Shown here piece after piece: positions 29,204 to 37,903 of a stretch of DNA of 64,000 bases (positions are counted from its first letter, which is position 1; each line of letters opens with the position of its first letter). Origin of the DNA: Phytoactinopolyspora limicola (lineage in GTDB: Bacteria > Actinomycetota > Actinomycetes > Jiangellales > Jiangellaceae); NCBI RefSeq assembly GCF_011320225.1, contig NZ_JAAOEN010000014.1, positions 1 through 64,000 on the forward strand, read 5' to 3'. The translations under genes were made by a program, and so were the position numbers. The notes beneath the pieces were generated by a model that did not search any database, had not been told where the DNA came from, and saw only the letters and a program-made list of their open reading frames with translations.

Positions 29204-30415
29204 CTACTGATGATTCCAGTAGCGAGTTGCCGAACGTCCGAGGTCGAGATCTGGGATCACCATGGGCCCGCCGTGGCCGTTCCACATAACCGGCCACAGG
29301 TGCTCAGGCCAGCTCTCGCCCATCTGGGTGGCGAGAATGCCTATCCCGGCGACAGCCTCGGGCATGGCCACCATGCCGAGAAGAACCACACCTCCGCGCT
29401 CTCGCCATACTGCGCTGATCCATCTCGCAGCTGATTGTGCCAGCGGCTCGTAGTTCTCCCACGCATGGTGTCGGGTATCGGGAAAGGCTCGCCATTCCCG
29501 AAATTCGAGGTCGACTGTACCTGTCAGTCCGGTGTTTCCTCCTGCGTCGCGGAGTGTGAGATGGATCGGTTGTGCGGGTGTTTCGTCACCGGGTGGAATT
29601 GGACCCCATGCCCCAGGGCTCATCCGGACGAGTAATAACGTCGCAGGTTTGGGGGAAGCCGCATTCTTGGCCGTAGGATCGTCGGATCCAAAGTTCGCCG
29701 TTGCCTTCCAAATAGCGCCGGGCGCTCCTACATCCGGTAGTGATGGATCTATAGTGAAAGACTTGGGTGGCTCGCGCCATGCCTCGGGGTCCAGCCGGCC
29801 GGCTCGTCCTTCGCTTGGGCGTCGCCGTATTCCGAGCACTAATCCACGGCGGCCGGATATTGCCCTTAACGTAAATGCCAACGATACCGACCACCATGCC
29901 CAGATGAATAAGCTGTTGCGTGTTCTCTGGTTGTCGTTGTACTGGACAGCCCAGAAGGCGTAGACGAGTTCGTCCACCTTGCCACTCCATTTGTGGGCAT
30001 TCTCGTCCAGCGGCCACTTCCAGTTGCTCCCGAGTTCGTCTGGGCCAGGTACTCGTATAATGTGAGCGAATTCCGTTTGGATTCTAGTGGAGAAGTTTCG
30101 TTTCTCTTCATAGGTCCAGGTTTTTGCCGACTCATTCACAATGTATGCCGTGCCGCGACTGTCAAGTAGCCGCCTCCGGCGGAACCACAGGCGGACTCCG
30201 ACGAAGATGGCTGATACGGCCAGCGCCAAAAGGGCAGAACCAACACCCACTTCCACCAGGAAGTTATGAGAGCTGGCGTCGCTCGTGATGATGCCCGGGA
30301 GGAAACTGATGGCGCCACCAAGCGATATGGTTCCCGTCGTGAACGCAACGGCGATAGCGGGTGCCATCCGGGACACATCTTGGTCCAGTTCCTGCCACCA
30401 ACGGGGTACCCTCAC
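29204..30415 (-). CDS. Two-TM protein with SAVED-like sensor domain (Cap14-like), type III operon
   Basis: The 403-aa product has two membrane helices near the N terminus (about residues 17-43 and 52-78), then an RRRR stop-transfer, a linker, and a cytoplasmic domain. Within it, SLFIWAWWSVSLAFTLRAIS and the C-terminal VVLLGMVAMPEAVAGIGIL resemble SAVED domains, which bind cyclic oligonucleotides; two-TM plus SAVED is the layout of the CBASS effector Cap14. GTG at 30415 overlaps the previous stop by 4 bp, so it belongs to the Cas10 operon. I infer that it is a membrane effector activated by the Cas10 product. The gene is visibly more AT-rich than its neighbours. The SAVED call is by eye only. 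Confidence 0.5.
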   Translation of the reverse strand: MRVPRWWQELDQDVSRMAPAIAVAFTTGTISLGGAISFLPGIITSDASSHNFLVEVGVGSALLALAVSAIFVGVRLWFRRRRLLDSRGTAYIVNESAKTWTYEEKRNFSTRIQTEFAHIIRVPGPDELGSNWKWPLDENAHKWSGKVDELVYAFWAVQYNDNQRTRNSLFIWAWWSVSLAFTLRAISGRRGLVLGIRRRPSEGRAGRLDPEAWREPPKSFTIDPSLPDVGAPGAIWKATANFGSDDPTAKNAASPKPATLLLVRMSPGAWGPIPPGDETPAQPIHLTLRDAGGNTGLTGTVDLEFREWRAFPDTRHHAWENYEPLAQSAARWISAVWRERGGVVLLGMVAMPEAVAGIGILATQMGESWPEHLWPVMWNGHGGPMVIPDLDLGRSATRYWNHQ

Positions 30416-30924
30416 GCTGGTGTCCCAGCTGCGGCTTGTGCACGACGGTCAGAGTTGGTCGACGCCGAGACGAGTGTTACCGGCATGCCGCCGAGTACGT
30501 CGTAGATGCGCCAGCGTTGTGCCCCCCACGCTTGTGTGCCCCACCTGATCTTGACGCGAGAGGTGTCGCCGCCGCTCGGTCCTGGCCACTCAATACCGGT
30601 CTGGACCCGAACCTCCAGCTCACCGTCGTCGCGCCAGCCCGCCGGCACAGAGGCCGCGGGATCGGTGGACAGCCAGGCCATTACGACGGTGGCTTCGTCG
30701 TTGTCTACGTCTCGATTGACGCGCGCCCGGATCATGATCGTCTCGTCGGGTGTCCACGCCCACAACGTGCTCGTCCATGGACACGCTCGAGGTAGGTGGG
30801 TTGCCTGGTGCCAGCCGTCGAGGTCGGCCCAGCAGGCCCTCCACCCGGCGGTCACGGACACGAGTTCGCTCCATGCCCGCCATCCCGACGCCATGAGCCG
30901 CCCAGGGACGAACGTCGTACTCAC
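30412..30924 (-). CDS. Unknown small protein of type III-like operon
   Basis: The 170-aa product is Trp-rich (WRAWSEL, WRACWADLDGW, WTSTLWAWTPDE) with alternating strands, but I recognise no family. Its place after Csx10 and the tandem RAMP is like that of Csx19 in type III-D loci, though resemblance is not evident. GTG at 30924 directly follows the TAG of the previous gene and has GGAGG upstream within it. Its stop overlaps the start of the SAVED-like gene. A subunit or regulator role is only inferred from position. Confidence 0.7.
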   Translation of the reverse strand: MSTTFVPGRLMASGWRAWSELVSVTAGWRACWADLDGWHQATHLPRACPWTSTLWAWTPDETIMIRARVNRDVDNDEATVVMAWLSTDPAASVPAGWRDDGELEVRVQTGIEWPGPSGGDTSRVKIRWGTQAWGAQRWRIYDVLGGMPVTLVSASTNSDRRAQAAAGTPA

Positions 30925-32289
30925 CTAGCTCACCTCCGCCACGCTGGTTCTAAGACTCCGTCTGATCGTGTCCCAGCTGCCGACGTTGGTTTCATCGGTC
31001 AGTCTCAGGCTTCCGAGCCCGCGGGTTGTGCCATGGCCAAGCCCGACGAGCCCTGCGTCGATGTCGCGAATGACGGCGTCGAGAAGCGCCGTGACACCCG
31101 GCGCGGGGGCATGGGGTGCCGTGATGGTTAACGCGAGCCGGCCTTCGGTGACGATCCGTTTGGTGAAGAGGCGACGGTCGTGGCCGCCTCCGCTGAACCG
31201 GTCGATGGCGACATGAGTAACGCAGGTGTCCTTAGCGGCATCGATGACGGAGTCGGAGAAGCGCAGCAACCCCCGCCTCCCAACGACGCTCGGCACCTCT
31301 GGCCGCAGCTGCACCGGCTCGGTGTAGGTGACCCCGAAAGCCAGGCAGAACTCACACGGTGTTGTAGGTGAGCAGCCCGCATCTTTGGCGGGTGCTGGTT
31401 CGGCGTCTATGAACCGGCGGCATCCGGCTCCCAGACGGCCTAGGATCTCCGCCATCCGGGATCGGAAGATACCTTTCCAGGTGCTCCCCGGAATGACGAA
31501 CTGGTCGGTGTTGTGGTCAACACGCATCGGCTCGGCCGGGGTTCTCCCGCTGTCGCCCTCCTTGTGCTGCCCGCTCCCGATATGCAGGCCCGAGGCGAGG
31601 CTGAAGGTGGCGGTCTTTCGCCATGTCGCCACGGCGCTGTGCCCGGAGAGCGGACTGGTGGTGAGTTCGACATCGCTGACGACGTGGTCGACGAGGCTGG
31701 TGCCGCCGTAGGTGAGCCAGATCAGTAGATCTTCGTCACGGGTGAGATCCAGTGTGCCGGTCTGGACGGCTTCGACCGTGGTTGCGCCCCAACCTCGCGA
31801 CGCTCCGCCGCCTAAGGACGGGGACCAGGTGTGGAGCTTGCCGTAGAGAACGTTCCAGTCTTGCTCATCCGCCTGCCTGTTGTTGCTGTCTATGCGTAGA
31901 TAGACGGCCAGCGTGGTTCCCGGCGGGAGCAATTCGTTGGTACGCAACGTGCGTGACCGAGCAGCACCGCTGGCGGGGTCGACGGCCGTGCTCGTCCTCT
32001 TGATGACCGTGCCAGCGTCGGCTCGGCAGCCCATGATGCGCACTCGTGAGGACACGGCCACGGTCCGGCCGGCGTTGTTGGTATCGCCGCTCCGCTCGAC
32101 GTAGCCCATCAGCCGCCGCGCGTCGTCGGCAAGATGTGATCGCAGCGACCCGGCGATGGATGTCTCGGGAATGATCACCCGGCCGCCGTTGTCGCGGGGC
32201 AGCTCCAGCGTGCCCTCGATGCCCACGACTGGGCTGATTGCGGCCGGTTCTTGCAGCCGCAGGTGTACCGTTGCCAGGCGTATGATCAC
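30925..32289 (-). CDS. Tandem Cas7-Cas7 RAMP protein (Csm3-like)
   Basis: The 454-aa product contains two RAMP units. Unit 1 shows VIIPETSIAGSLRSHL (about 38-53) and a Gly-rich loop GGGASRGWGA (160-169). Unit 2 shows the Csm3-like LASGLHIGSG (231-240), FVIPGSTWKGIFRSR (264-278), a cysteine cluster around CEFCLAFG, and the loop GHGTTRGLGSLRL. Asp246 in HKEGDSGRT is a candidate for the RNA-cleaving Asp of Csm3; unit 1 lacks a clear counterpart. It should form part of the backbone along crRNA. GTG directly follows the stop of csx10. Confidence 0.8.
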   Translation of the reverse strand: MIIRLATVHLRLQEPAAISPVVGIEGTLELPRDNGGRVIIPETSIAGSLRSHLADDARRLMGYVERSGDTNNAGRTVAVSSRVRIMGCRADAGTVIKRTSTAVDPASGAARSRTLRTNELLPPGTTLAVYLRIDSNNRQADEQDWNVLYGKLHTWSPSLGGGASRGWGATTVEAVQTGTLDLTRDEDLLIWLTYGGTSLVDHVVSDVELTTSPLSGHSAVATWRKTATFSLASGLHIGSGQHKEGDSGRTPAEPMRVDHNTDQFVIPGSTWKGIFRSRMAEILGRLGAGCRRFIDAEPAPAKDAGCSPTTPCEFCLAFGVTYTEPVQLRPEVPSVVGRRGLLRFSDSVIDAAKDTCVTHVAIDRFSGGGHDRRLFTKRIVTEGRLALTITAPHAPAPGVTALLDAVIRDIDAGLVGLGHGTTRGLGSLRLTDETNVGSWDTIRRSLRTSVAEVS

Positions 32290-33291
32290 TTACGATCCCT
32301 GCCTCTCTCGGCCCTGGCGGGGTGCTGGGCTCAGCCAGCCGAAGCCTTCATTACGCCGTAGGCCGATGCCGTGCCGAAGCAGCCGCTCCAGCCCTTGCTC
32401 AGAAGGCTCGGTGGCGAAGCGTGCGGTGAACGAGGAACCAATGTCGACCGCCCATTCGGCTGGTTTGGGTAACCCGCTTGCGTTGTGCCATCCGCCGACC
32501 CGTAACCATCGGGCCGCCACGTCTCTGATCTCTTCACAGGGTGACTGAACGATCTCGGCGATCTCGTTCCGGGATGGCGTGCTGGCCGGGCGCCCCGCTG
32601 AGTCGACGAAGATGCCTGGTGAGCCCAGAAGCAACGTCACGTCGCGACCCGTCGCCTTCAGGCGGGGCGCGGCTTCCGGTGGCTCATCCACGATCTTGAG
32701 CTGGACCTCTCCGGACACGCTGGCCGCACCACCGACGCGGATGGTGCACTGCTCGCCTAGCCATTCTCGCGCCGGGCCGGTGACAAAGGCGTGGCCGGAC
32801 AGGGGTGTCCCGGACCGTAGGCCGGTTCGTTCGAAGAGTTGTCCTTCTTTGCTGGTTTCCTGGTCGGTGAGTTCGACCCGTGGCCGGCTCGTCATCAGGG
32901 ATGTCGGATCATGGGCGGGTGGTTTGAGTGCTTGTTTGACGGGGACGAGCTGCTGGCCGCAAAGTGGACATCGGCTGTTGGGCTCGCCCCAGGGGTCCGG
33001 GCGATGGAGCGGAACGCAGCCGTCGGGTGCGCCGTACTTGTGCTCCCGATACGACCGGGGAACCAGTTGGCCACCGGCGGGAAGCAACGGGCCGAACCGA
33101 CTGCGCTCGAAGACGTCGATGAACTCGGCCCGCCGGCGTTCCTGATCATGCTCACGTAACCAGCGCGCCGCCAGCGCGCCCCGCAACGTCGATCCCGGGA
33201 TGTACGGCAATCCTTCGGTCACCGCCAGGGCGCCTTTGGCGCCCACGGAGACGAATTGCTTGGTGGTCGCCACAATCCGGACAGCAGTCAC
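32290..33291 (-). CDS. csx10: Csx10-like RAMP (Cas5 group)
   Basis: The 333-aa product has LPYIPGSTLRGALAARWL near the N terminus, a single zinc-ribbon half (CPLCGQQL), and the C-terminal Gly-rich loop HGIGLRRNEGFGWL, which together resemble Csx10, the Cas5-group subunit of type III-D complexes. Cas5 proteins bind the 5' handle of crRNA. It is somewhat short for Csx10. GTG at 33291 overlaps the preceding stop. Confidence 0.75.
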   Translation of the reverse strand: MTAVRIVATTKQFVSVGAKGALAVTEGLPYIPGSTLRGALAARWLREHDQERRRAEFIDVFERSRFGPLLPAGGQLVPRSYREHKYGAPDGCVPLHRPDPWGEPNSRCPLCGQQLVPVKQALKPPAHDPTSLMTSRPRVELTDQETSKEGQLFERTGLRSGTPLSGHAFVTGPAREWLGEQCTIRVGGAASVSGEVQLKIVDEPPEAAPRLKATGRDVTLLLGSPGIFVDSAGRPASTPSRNEIAEIVQSPCEEIRDVAARWLRVGGWHNASGLPKPAEWAVDIGSSFTARFATEPSEQGLERLLRHGIGLRRNEGFGWLSPAPRQGRERQGS

Positions 33292-33842
33292 GGCCGAACC
33301 TCCTGCAGTGCACGGAGCTCTCTAACATCATCGATGGTCAGCGGCTGATCCGGGCTGATGTGGACCCACCCAAGGCCGCGGCGGCGCTGATTGCCGAGGG
33401 CATGGACCGACGCGGCGCTAGCGCGGAGGATGAGGGAGTGCCGGGTTCGCTCAGCGTCGGGGATGCGATAGTGGCTCGATATCACAAACGTGGCTGATGA
33501 CGCCCACGCGATCTGGCCGTACTGAAGATGGTCTTCCACGGCGGTGCCGGTTTCCGCGTCGATCTTCACCCGCACCCGGGGGGCGGCATCTACGCTGAAG
33601 CCCTCGCTCATGTCTGCGTCGGACCATGCCCATGGTGACGGCTGTGGGGATCTGCCGAACACCGCGTTGATGGACGGGTTAGCTATAGATAGACCTCGGG
33701 CCGCCGCCCGCATGAACCCTTTGAGAGTTGGCGCCGGTATCGGCGACACTTCGTCCACCATGGTGTCGAAACCCGCGCCGGCCTGGCCGGTAGCCACCCG
33801 GAACGGGCCGTGAAAGGTGATCGTGAATCGGAGATCAGTCAT
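33288..33842 (-). CDS. Small Cas7-like RAMP protein
   Basis: The 184-aa product has FTITFHGPFRVATGQ at the start, PIPAPTLKGFMRAAAR (about 34-49) and a Gly-rich GNQRRRGLGWV loop, the signs of one RAMP unit. Asp26 and Asp30 in GFDTMVDE are placed where Csm3 has its catalytic Asp. It is a likely backbone subunit. ATG at 33842 overlaps the end of cas10 by 8 bp. Confidence 0.75.
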   Translation of the reverse strand: MTDLRFTITFHGPFRVATGQAGAGFDTMVDEVSPIPAPTLKGFMRAAARGLSIANPSINAVFGRSPQPSPWAWSDADMSEGFSVDAAPRVRVKIDAETGTAVEDHLQYGQIAWASSATFVISSHYRIPDAERTRHSLILRASAASVHALGNQRRRGLGWVHISPDQPLTIDDVRELRALQEVRP

Positions 33843-35193
33843 GCCACCAACTCCGGGCTAGCAGCTCAGCTTCGACCGGTGTGAATACACCAGGGTTCGG
33901 CGGGTGGGATAGGGTTTTGAACCTCTCCGGCTCCAGCCCGAGCCGTTCACATTCCTGCTCCCAGGTTTCCCAGTGGTTTGGGTCGCCCGGCTTGTAGCGC
34001 AGCGCGAGATTTCGCCGGGTTGATGCGCCAAGGCGGGCGAAGTCGTTGAGTGCGGTGCGCAGCTCGTCTGTTGAGTCGAGTGACGACTCCCGGAGCACCG
34101 CCCGAGTAGGTGGAACCCTGCGTCCGTCGACGGTGACGTGGACCCATGAGATGCTGGCCTGTTCTCCTTGGACCACGTTCTTCGCGTGCCGCAGGACGTC
34201 ATACGCGAGTTGTGAGGTCGCGGAGAAGGGGTAGTGGGTGTCCGCGAAGACTATTCCGGCGGAGACCGACCCGCTGGAGCTCGTCTGGACGTCGTTCAGG
34301 TGTGTGCTTAGGGCCTGCCGCATGTCCGTGGTAGCTGTCCGGACATATGCCTGCGTGAACGGCCACGCCGCCCGCGCGGGCACGCTGACCAGTACGTCGT
34401 CACCCCCGGTGACGTGGGCGATCACTGGATCCTCAGCGCAGCCAAGGTGTTCTCTAGCAGCTATCCGTCCGGCGTCCAGCGCCGCTGTGACACTCTCTGC
34501 GACGTCTCGGGATAACCGCGCGATGACACGGAAGTCGCCGTTGGCGGTTGATGTCTGGAATACCTCGCCGAGTCGGTTCGCGTCGATATAGATGGTCGCG
34601 AGGTGGTTGCCGCTGCGCTTGTCGAGGGCCGCCAGCTCGTCGAAGGTTCGCCCGGTGCCACCGCTGACCTTGTTGCGCATCGAGCAGTCCGGGCAGACGC
34701 TGAGAACCCGGTTCTCTTCTGCGTCTTTGACGCTGATCGTGGCCGTAGCCGAGTCCAACCGGCACATATCGCACAGTCGAGCGGTGGGCAGCTCGTTCGG
34801 CGACGGCAGTGTTTCGATCCGCCCGGAGTCTCCGATCACGCTCGCCAGGCCGGGTCCTTGGGCCTGGAGGGCAGCGAGCTCACCAAGGGCCAGATCGTCG
34901 TCATCGGCATACACCCAGGACACGTGCATCTCCGCACCTGGAATCCGTTTTCTCAGTGCGACCGCGAGCCTGGAAGCCTCCGCCTCACCTGACCCCTGAC
35001 GGTCAGAGACCACGTCGATGACCCCGTCGACGTTGACGGCGGACGGATGAGCCTGAAACCCGGCGCTCGCTGCCGCCGCCATCAGCTGCTGATGTGTTAA
35101 CGCTGTTGATGCCCCGCGCAGAAGCGACAGCTTCGGGGTGCGCGACACATAGCTTTGGATCCGGGCGACTCCGGCGCGCAAGTACAGCGTCAT
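33835..35193 (-). CDS. cas10: Cas10-like protein with GGDD cyclase motif and no HD domain
   Basis: The 452-aa product is short for Cas10. It lacks an N-terminal HD nuclease; residues 1-110 look like a first palm-type region (ARIQSYVSRTPKLSLL). A zinc finger follows (CDMC at 141-144, CPDC at 167-170). The second palm has IYIDANRLGEVF and HVTGGDDVLVSVPA (GGDD at 263-266), which implies a working oligoadenylate cyclase. So this complex probably signals but does not cut DNA through Cas10. The stop overlaps the small RAMP gene; the start overlaps the TIGR03986-type gene. Confidence 0.85.
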   Translation of the reverse strand: MTLYLRAGVARIQSYVSRTPKLSLLRGASTALTHQQLMAAAASAGFQAHPSAVNVDGVIDVVSDRQGSGEAEASRLAVALRKRIPGAEMHVSWVYADDDDLALGELAALQAQGPGLASVIGDSGRIETLPSPNELPTARLCDMCRLDSATATISVKDAEENRVLSVCPDCSMRNKVSGGTGRTFDELAALDKRSGNHLATIYIDANRLGEVFQTSTANGDFRVIARLSRDVAESVTAALDAGRIAAREHLGCAEDPVIAHVTGGDDVLVSVPARAAWPFTQAYVRTATTDMRQALSTHLNDVQTSSSGSVSAGIVFADTHYPFSATSQLAYDVLRHAKNVVQGEQASISWVHVTVDGRRVPPTRAVLRESSLDSTDELRTALNDFARLGASTRRNLALRYKPGDPNHWETWEQECERLGLEPERFKTLSHPPNPGVFTPVEAELLARSWWHD

Positions 35194-37364
35194 CTCCGAC
35201 CGCCCTTCTTCTGAGGCTTCGGAGGGGGTGTGCGCCCCTTTTTGCGGAGTTCGTCACCGGTGAGCATCGAGGCGTCGTCCTTGTCCGGCGCCGGTAAACT
35301 GCGGAGCTTCGAGTCGACCCGGACGGTTCGACCGTTGATCTTGGACTCCACTGTTGACGGCTGGCCAGAGGTGAACTGCCAAAACTCGTAGTCGGAATCC
35401 TCGCCGCGTCCCGGCACCGGCTTGGCATCGATACCTCGGGCATCGTTCGGATAACGCACCAGAGCATCGTCGACGTGTGCGAATCGCGTCATCGCCGTCA
35501 GGGCTCTCCATCGAGCCGAGTTTGCGTTCCGGTCGACGGCTGCCAGAAAGGCGTCGACGGCCTCGGTAACCGTTGGCGCTGTCTGATCGTCGGCCCCCAG
35601 GTATCTTCCCCGTGCCGTAGCCAGGTCTAGTTTGATCAAAGGGGCGCCGTCTTCCGTCCGGACGGCCACCGATCCGAACCCGAAGGGCTTGCCTCCACCG
35701 ATGCTGAGCACGTAGTCGCTGGGGGAGTCGTCAGGGCCGAGAACGAGTCCGGGGGCGACGCTCGCCAGCAACGCACCAAGCTCGGCACGCGTCACGTCGT
35801 CGACGAACAGGGTGACCGTCATACGGCCCCCGGGCTGGACGATCCGTGCACCGTGTTGGGATGCGGCCATCGATTCGGCCGCCGCTTCGGTGTCAGTCGG
35901 GGCGCTGCGGGCGGTCTGGGACTCGACATCCACGTCGGTCCGCCAGTAGAACTTCCTACCGCGGATCTGCCGTGGCGGGGAGTCATGATGCGACTCTGCC
36001 GACCACCACGCGAGCGGCCGTTCACCATTCGACGTGGTCTTATGTTCCAGCCCATCGTTCACCAGATAGAACTGGCCGGCACCCGGATGTGGAGTGCCCA
36101 TCGGTGCGAGATCCTTGTTATGAACCGGCGAGGGCTGGCCATTCTCGTCAACCAGGAGCGCGTCGGCGACTCTGACCCTGCCTCGGTAGCCGCCGCTGCG
36201 TCCCCTGCGTTCATTGCGTGGCTGGGGGCCCTGACGTCGGGGCTTGTCGAGATCGACATCGTCCTCAACCGCAGAGCCGAACAGCAGGCAACTCGGACAT
36301 AGTCCGCGCATCTCAGGGTTGTTCCACGACTCCGTCGCGGCCGGGTCGAGGCCAAGCGCGATCCGCAGCCGCGGTCCGCTCTCGCACGGGAGTACTGCGG
36401 GCGGCACCCGCTCCTCGACCGGGGTCTCTCCCAGCGCCCGCCAGACCTGGCTGACCTTCAACTCTGTGACGACACGTCGTCCATCGACGGTCTCCACCTT
36501 CCCCCACAGCACCCTGCCGGGCCAAGGGTCACCGATGCTGGGATCGCGAAAGCCAATAACCTCCGTCGTGCTCGGCGCATGAACCTCGACGTGACGCAGC
36601 GGGTTGTCGTCGATACCGGCCGTTCCAGCATTGCGGCGCTGTTGGCTGTCGTCCGAGTTTTCGCTTGCCTTTTTGAAGCTGGTCATCGCTTCCGGGCTGA
36701 CCGAAACCGGTACCGCGTTGTCCATCCGAGCGAATGCAACGTACCAACGTTTGTTGGCCGTCCGGGTGCCGCCGTCGCTGATGAGCACGACCCCGTGGCT
36801 CCCCTCGGCGGATTCCGCCCGATGGAGCGTGCCATCGACGATTCGAGGTGGTCCAGCTTTCGGTCGGTCGATGCCGGTGCGCGGCCAGGCGAAGAGGTCG
36901 CCCGTCCTGGGTGGACCTGCGCCAAAGACACCTTTTTTGCCCTCTTCGGGACTCCACAGCAGTGCCTTGATTACATCGCGTCGCTCGGCCGCCGTTGCGA
37001 GGATTTCTCCATCGTCGCCGAGAGAGTCGATGCGGACAACGGTCCACTCTTTGGGCAAGAGGGCCACGGGTTCTCGGTAAACCGGAACGAAATCGGTATC
37101 CAGAACCCGCATACACGAATCGGTCAAGACCTCGTGCATGTTTCGGATCGATCCATGCAGAGACGAGCCACGCACCACGGGGTAGTCGTCAGTGGTGCCG
37201 GCCGTTTCGGTAGCCGGGAGTTTGAGCGGGCTGCGGAGTTCGAGTTCGATGTCGACGCGCCCAGACCACCGATCCGGCCCGGACGCCGCTGTCCGCGACC
37301 TAGGCTCAGTCCGGGAAACCACGTCGGGTAAGGGCACGAAGTTGTAGGGGTTGACGAATGGCAC
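35190..37364 (-). CDS. TIGR03986-type RAMP protein, first gene of type III-like operon
   Basis: The 724-aa product begins with PFVNPYNFVPLP, the hallmark start of the TIGR03986 CRISPR-associated RAMP family. It has VVRGSSLHGSIRNMHE (RAMP motif), a cysteine pair in LCPSCLLFGSA, and a late Gly-rich segment GGGKPFGFGSV, suggesting two RAMP units. It is probably a large backbone or capping subunit. GTG at 37364 follows AGGGGG at 8 nt; it is the promoter-proximal gene of seven. Confidence 0.8.
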   Translation of the reverse strand: MPFVNPYNFVPLPDVVSRTEPRSRTAASGPDRWSGRVDIELELRSPLKLPATETAGTTDDYPVVRGSSLHGSIRNMHEVLTDSCMRVLDTDFVPVYREPVALLPKEWTVVRIDSLGDDGEILATAAERRDVIKALLWSPEEGKKGVFGAGPPRTGDLFAWPRTGIDRPKAGPPRIVDGTLHRAESAEGSHGVVLISDGGTRTANKRWYVAFARMDNAVPVSVSPEAMTSFKKASENSDDSQQRRNAGTAGIDDNPLRHVEVHAPSTTEVIGFRDPSIGDPWPGRVLWGKVETVDGRRVVTELKVSQVWRALGETPVEERVPPAVLPCESGPRLRIALGLDPAATESWNNPEMRGLCPSCLLFGSAVEDDVDLDKPRRQGPQPRNERRGRSGGYRGRVRVADALLVDENGQPSPVHNKDLAPMGTPHPGAGQFYLVNDGLEHKTTSNGERPLAWWSAESHHDSPPRQIRGRKFYWRTDVDVESQTARSAPTDTEAAAESMAASQHGARIVQPGGRMTVTLFVDDVTRAELGALLASVAPGLVLGPDDSPSDYVLSIGGGKPFGFGSVAVRTEDGAPLIKLDLATARGRYLGADDQTAPTVTEAVDAFLAAVDRNANSARWRALTAMTRFAHVDDALVRYPNDARGIDAKPVPGRGEDSDYEFWQFTSGQPSTVESKINGRTVRVDSKLRSLPAPDKDDASMLTGDELRKKGRTPPPKPQKKGGRR

Positions 37365-37903
37365 CGTGGCGCCCCCTTGTCGTCATCGGATTGGCGATGG
37401 TTCACCGGGACGAGACGCCGCTATGTTTGCCCAGTAGGCAAATTCGCCACGCTTGACCAAGCCGCACGTGACTAACGGCGGAATGGACCTTGAACGTGCC
37501 AACGATTAGTTCGACGAATCACTCCGTTATACGCCTCGTACCCGGAGTGGTAGTCCAGCTAAGTCGCGCACCAACGGTGGCCGTCCCTGGAAGAAGGCAC
37601 CAGGCGGCCGACGGAAAACCTGACCCAATTGCGTGGCCGCAGGCCCTTACCCCCAAGAATTGTTTTCCCCTCAACAGACCACCGAACTTAGCCCGTGACG
37701 ATACCGGTCCCCGCTCATCTGTCAAGACCCCCAGAGCCCCGAACGATTTGAGAATTCGCGAACGACGCGGAGAACTCTCGCCACGAAATTCGGAGTATGG
37801 TCCGTGACTACACGTCGTTCGTGAGGGGTTCTGTCCGACCTGTCTGATTACGTCATGGGGGCCCGGACGGTGACGAGGGGCTAGGCACCAGTGAGGGGTA
37901 GCG
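37365..37903. other. Divergent promoter region between type III-like and I-G operons
   Basis: These 539 bp hold no convincing gene and have lower GC than the surroundings. They separate two divergent operons and should carry both promoters. A small palindrome lies at 37426-37442, and the word GAACGACG near 37758 recurs inverted near 37813. AGTGAGGGG precedes the cas3 start. Confidence 0.6.
37426..37442. promoter_or_regulatory. Candidate operator palindrome
   Basis: TTTGCCCAGTAGGCAAA has 6-bp arms (TTTGCC/GGCAAA) and a 5-bp centre. It lies 62 bp upstream of the first gene of the type III-like operon. No regulator gene is next to it, so the binding protein is unknown. Confidence 0.35.
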
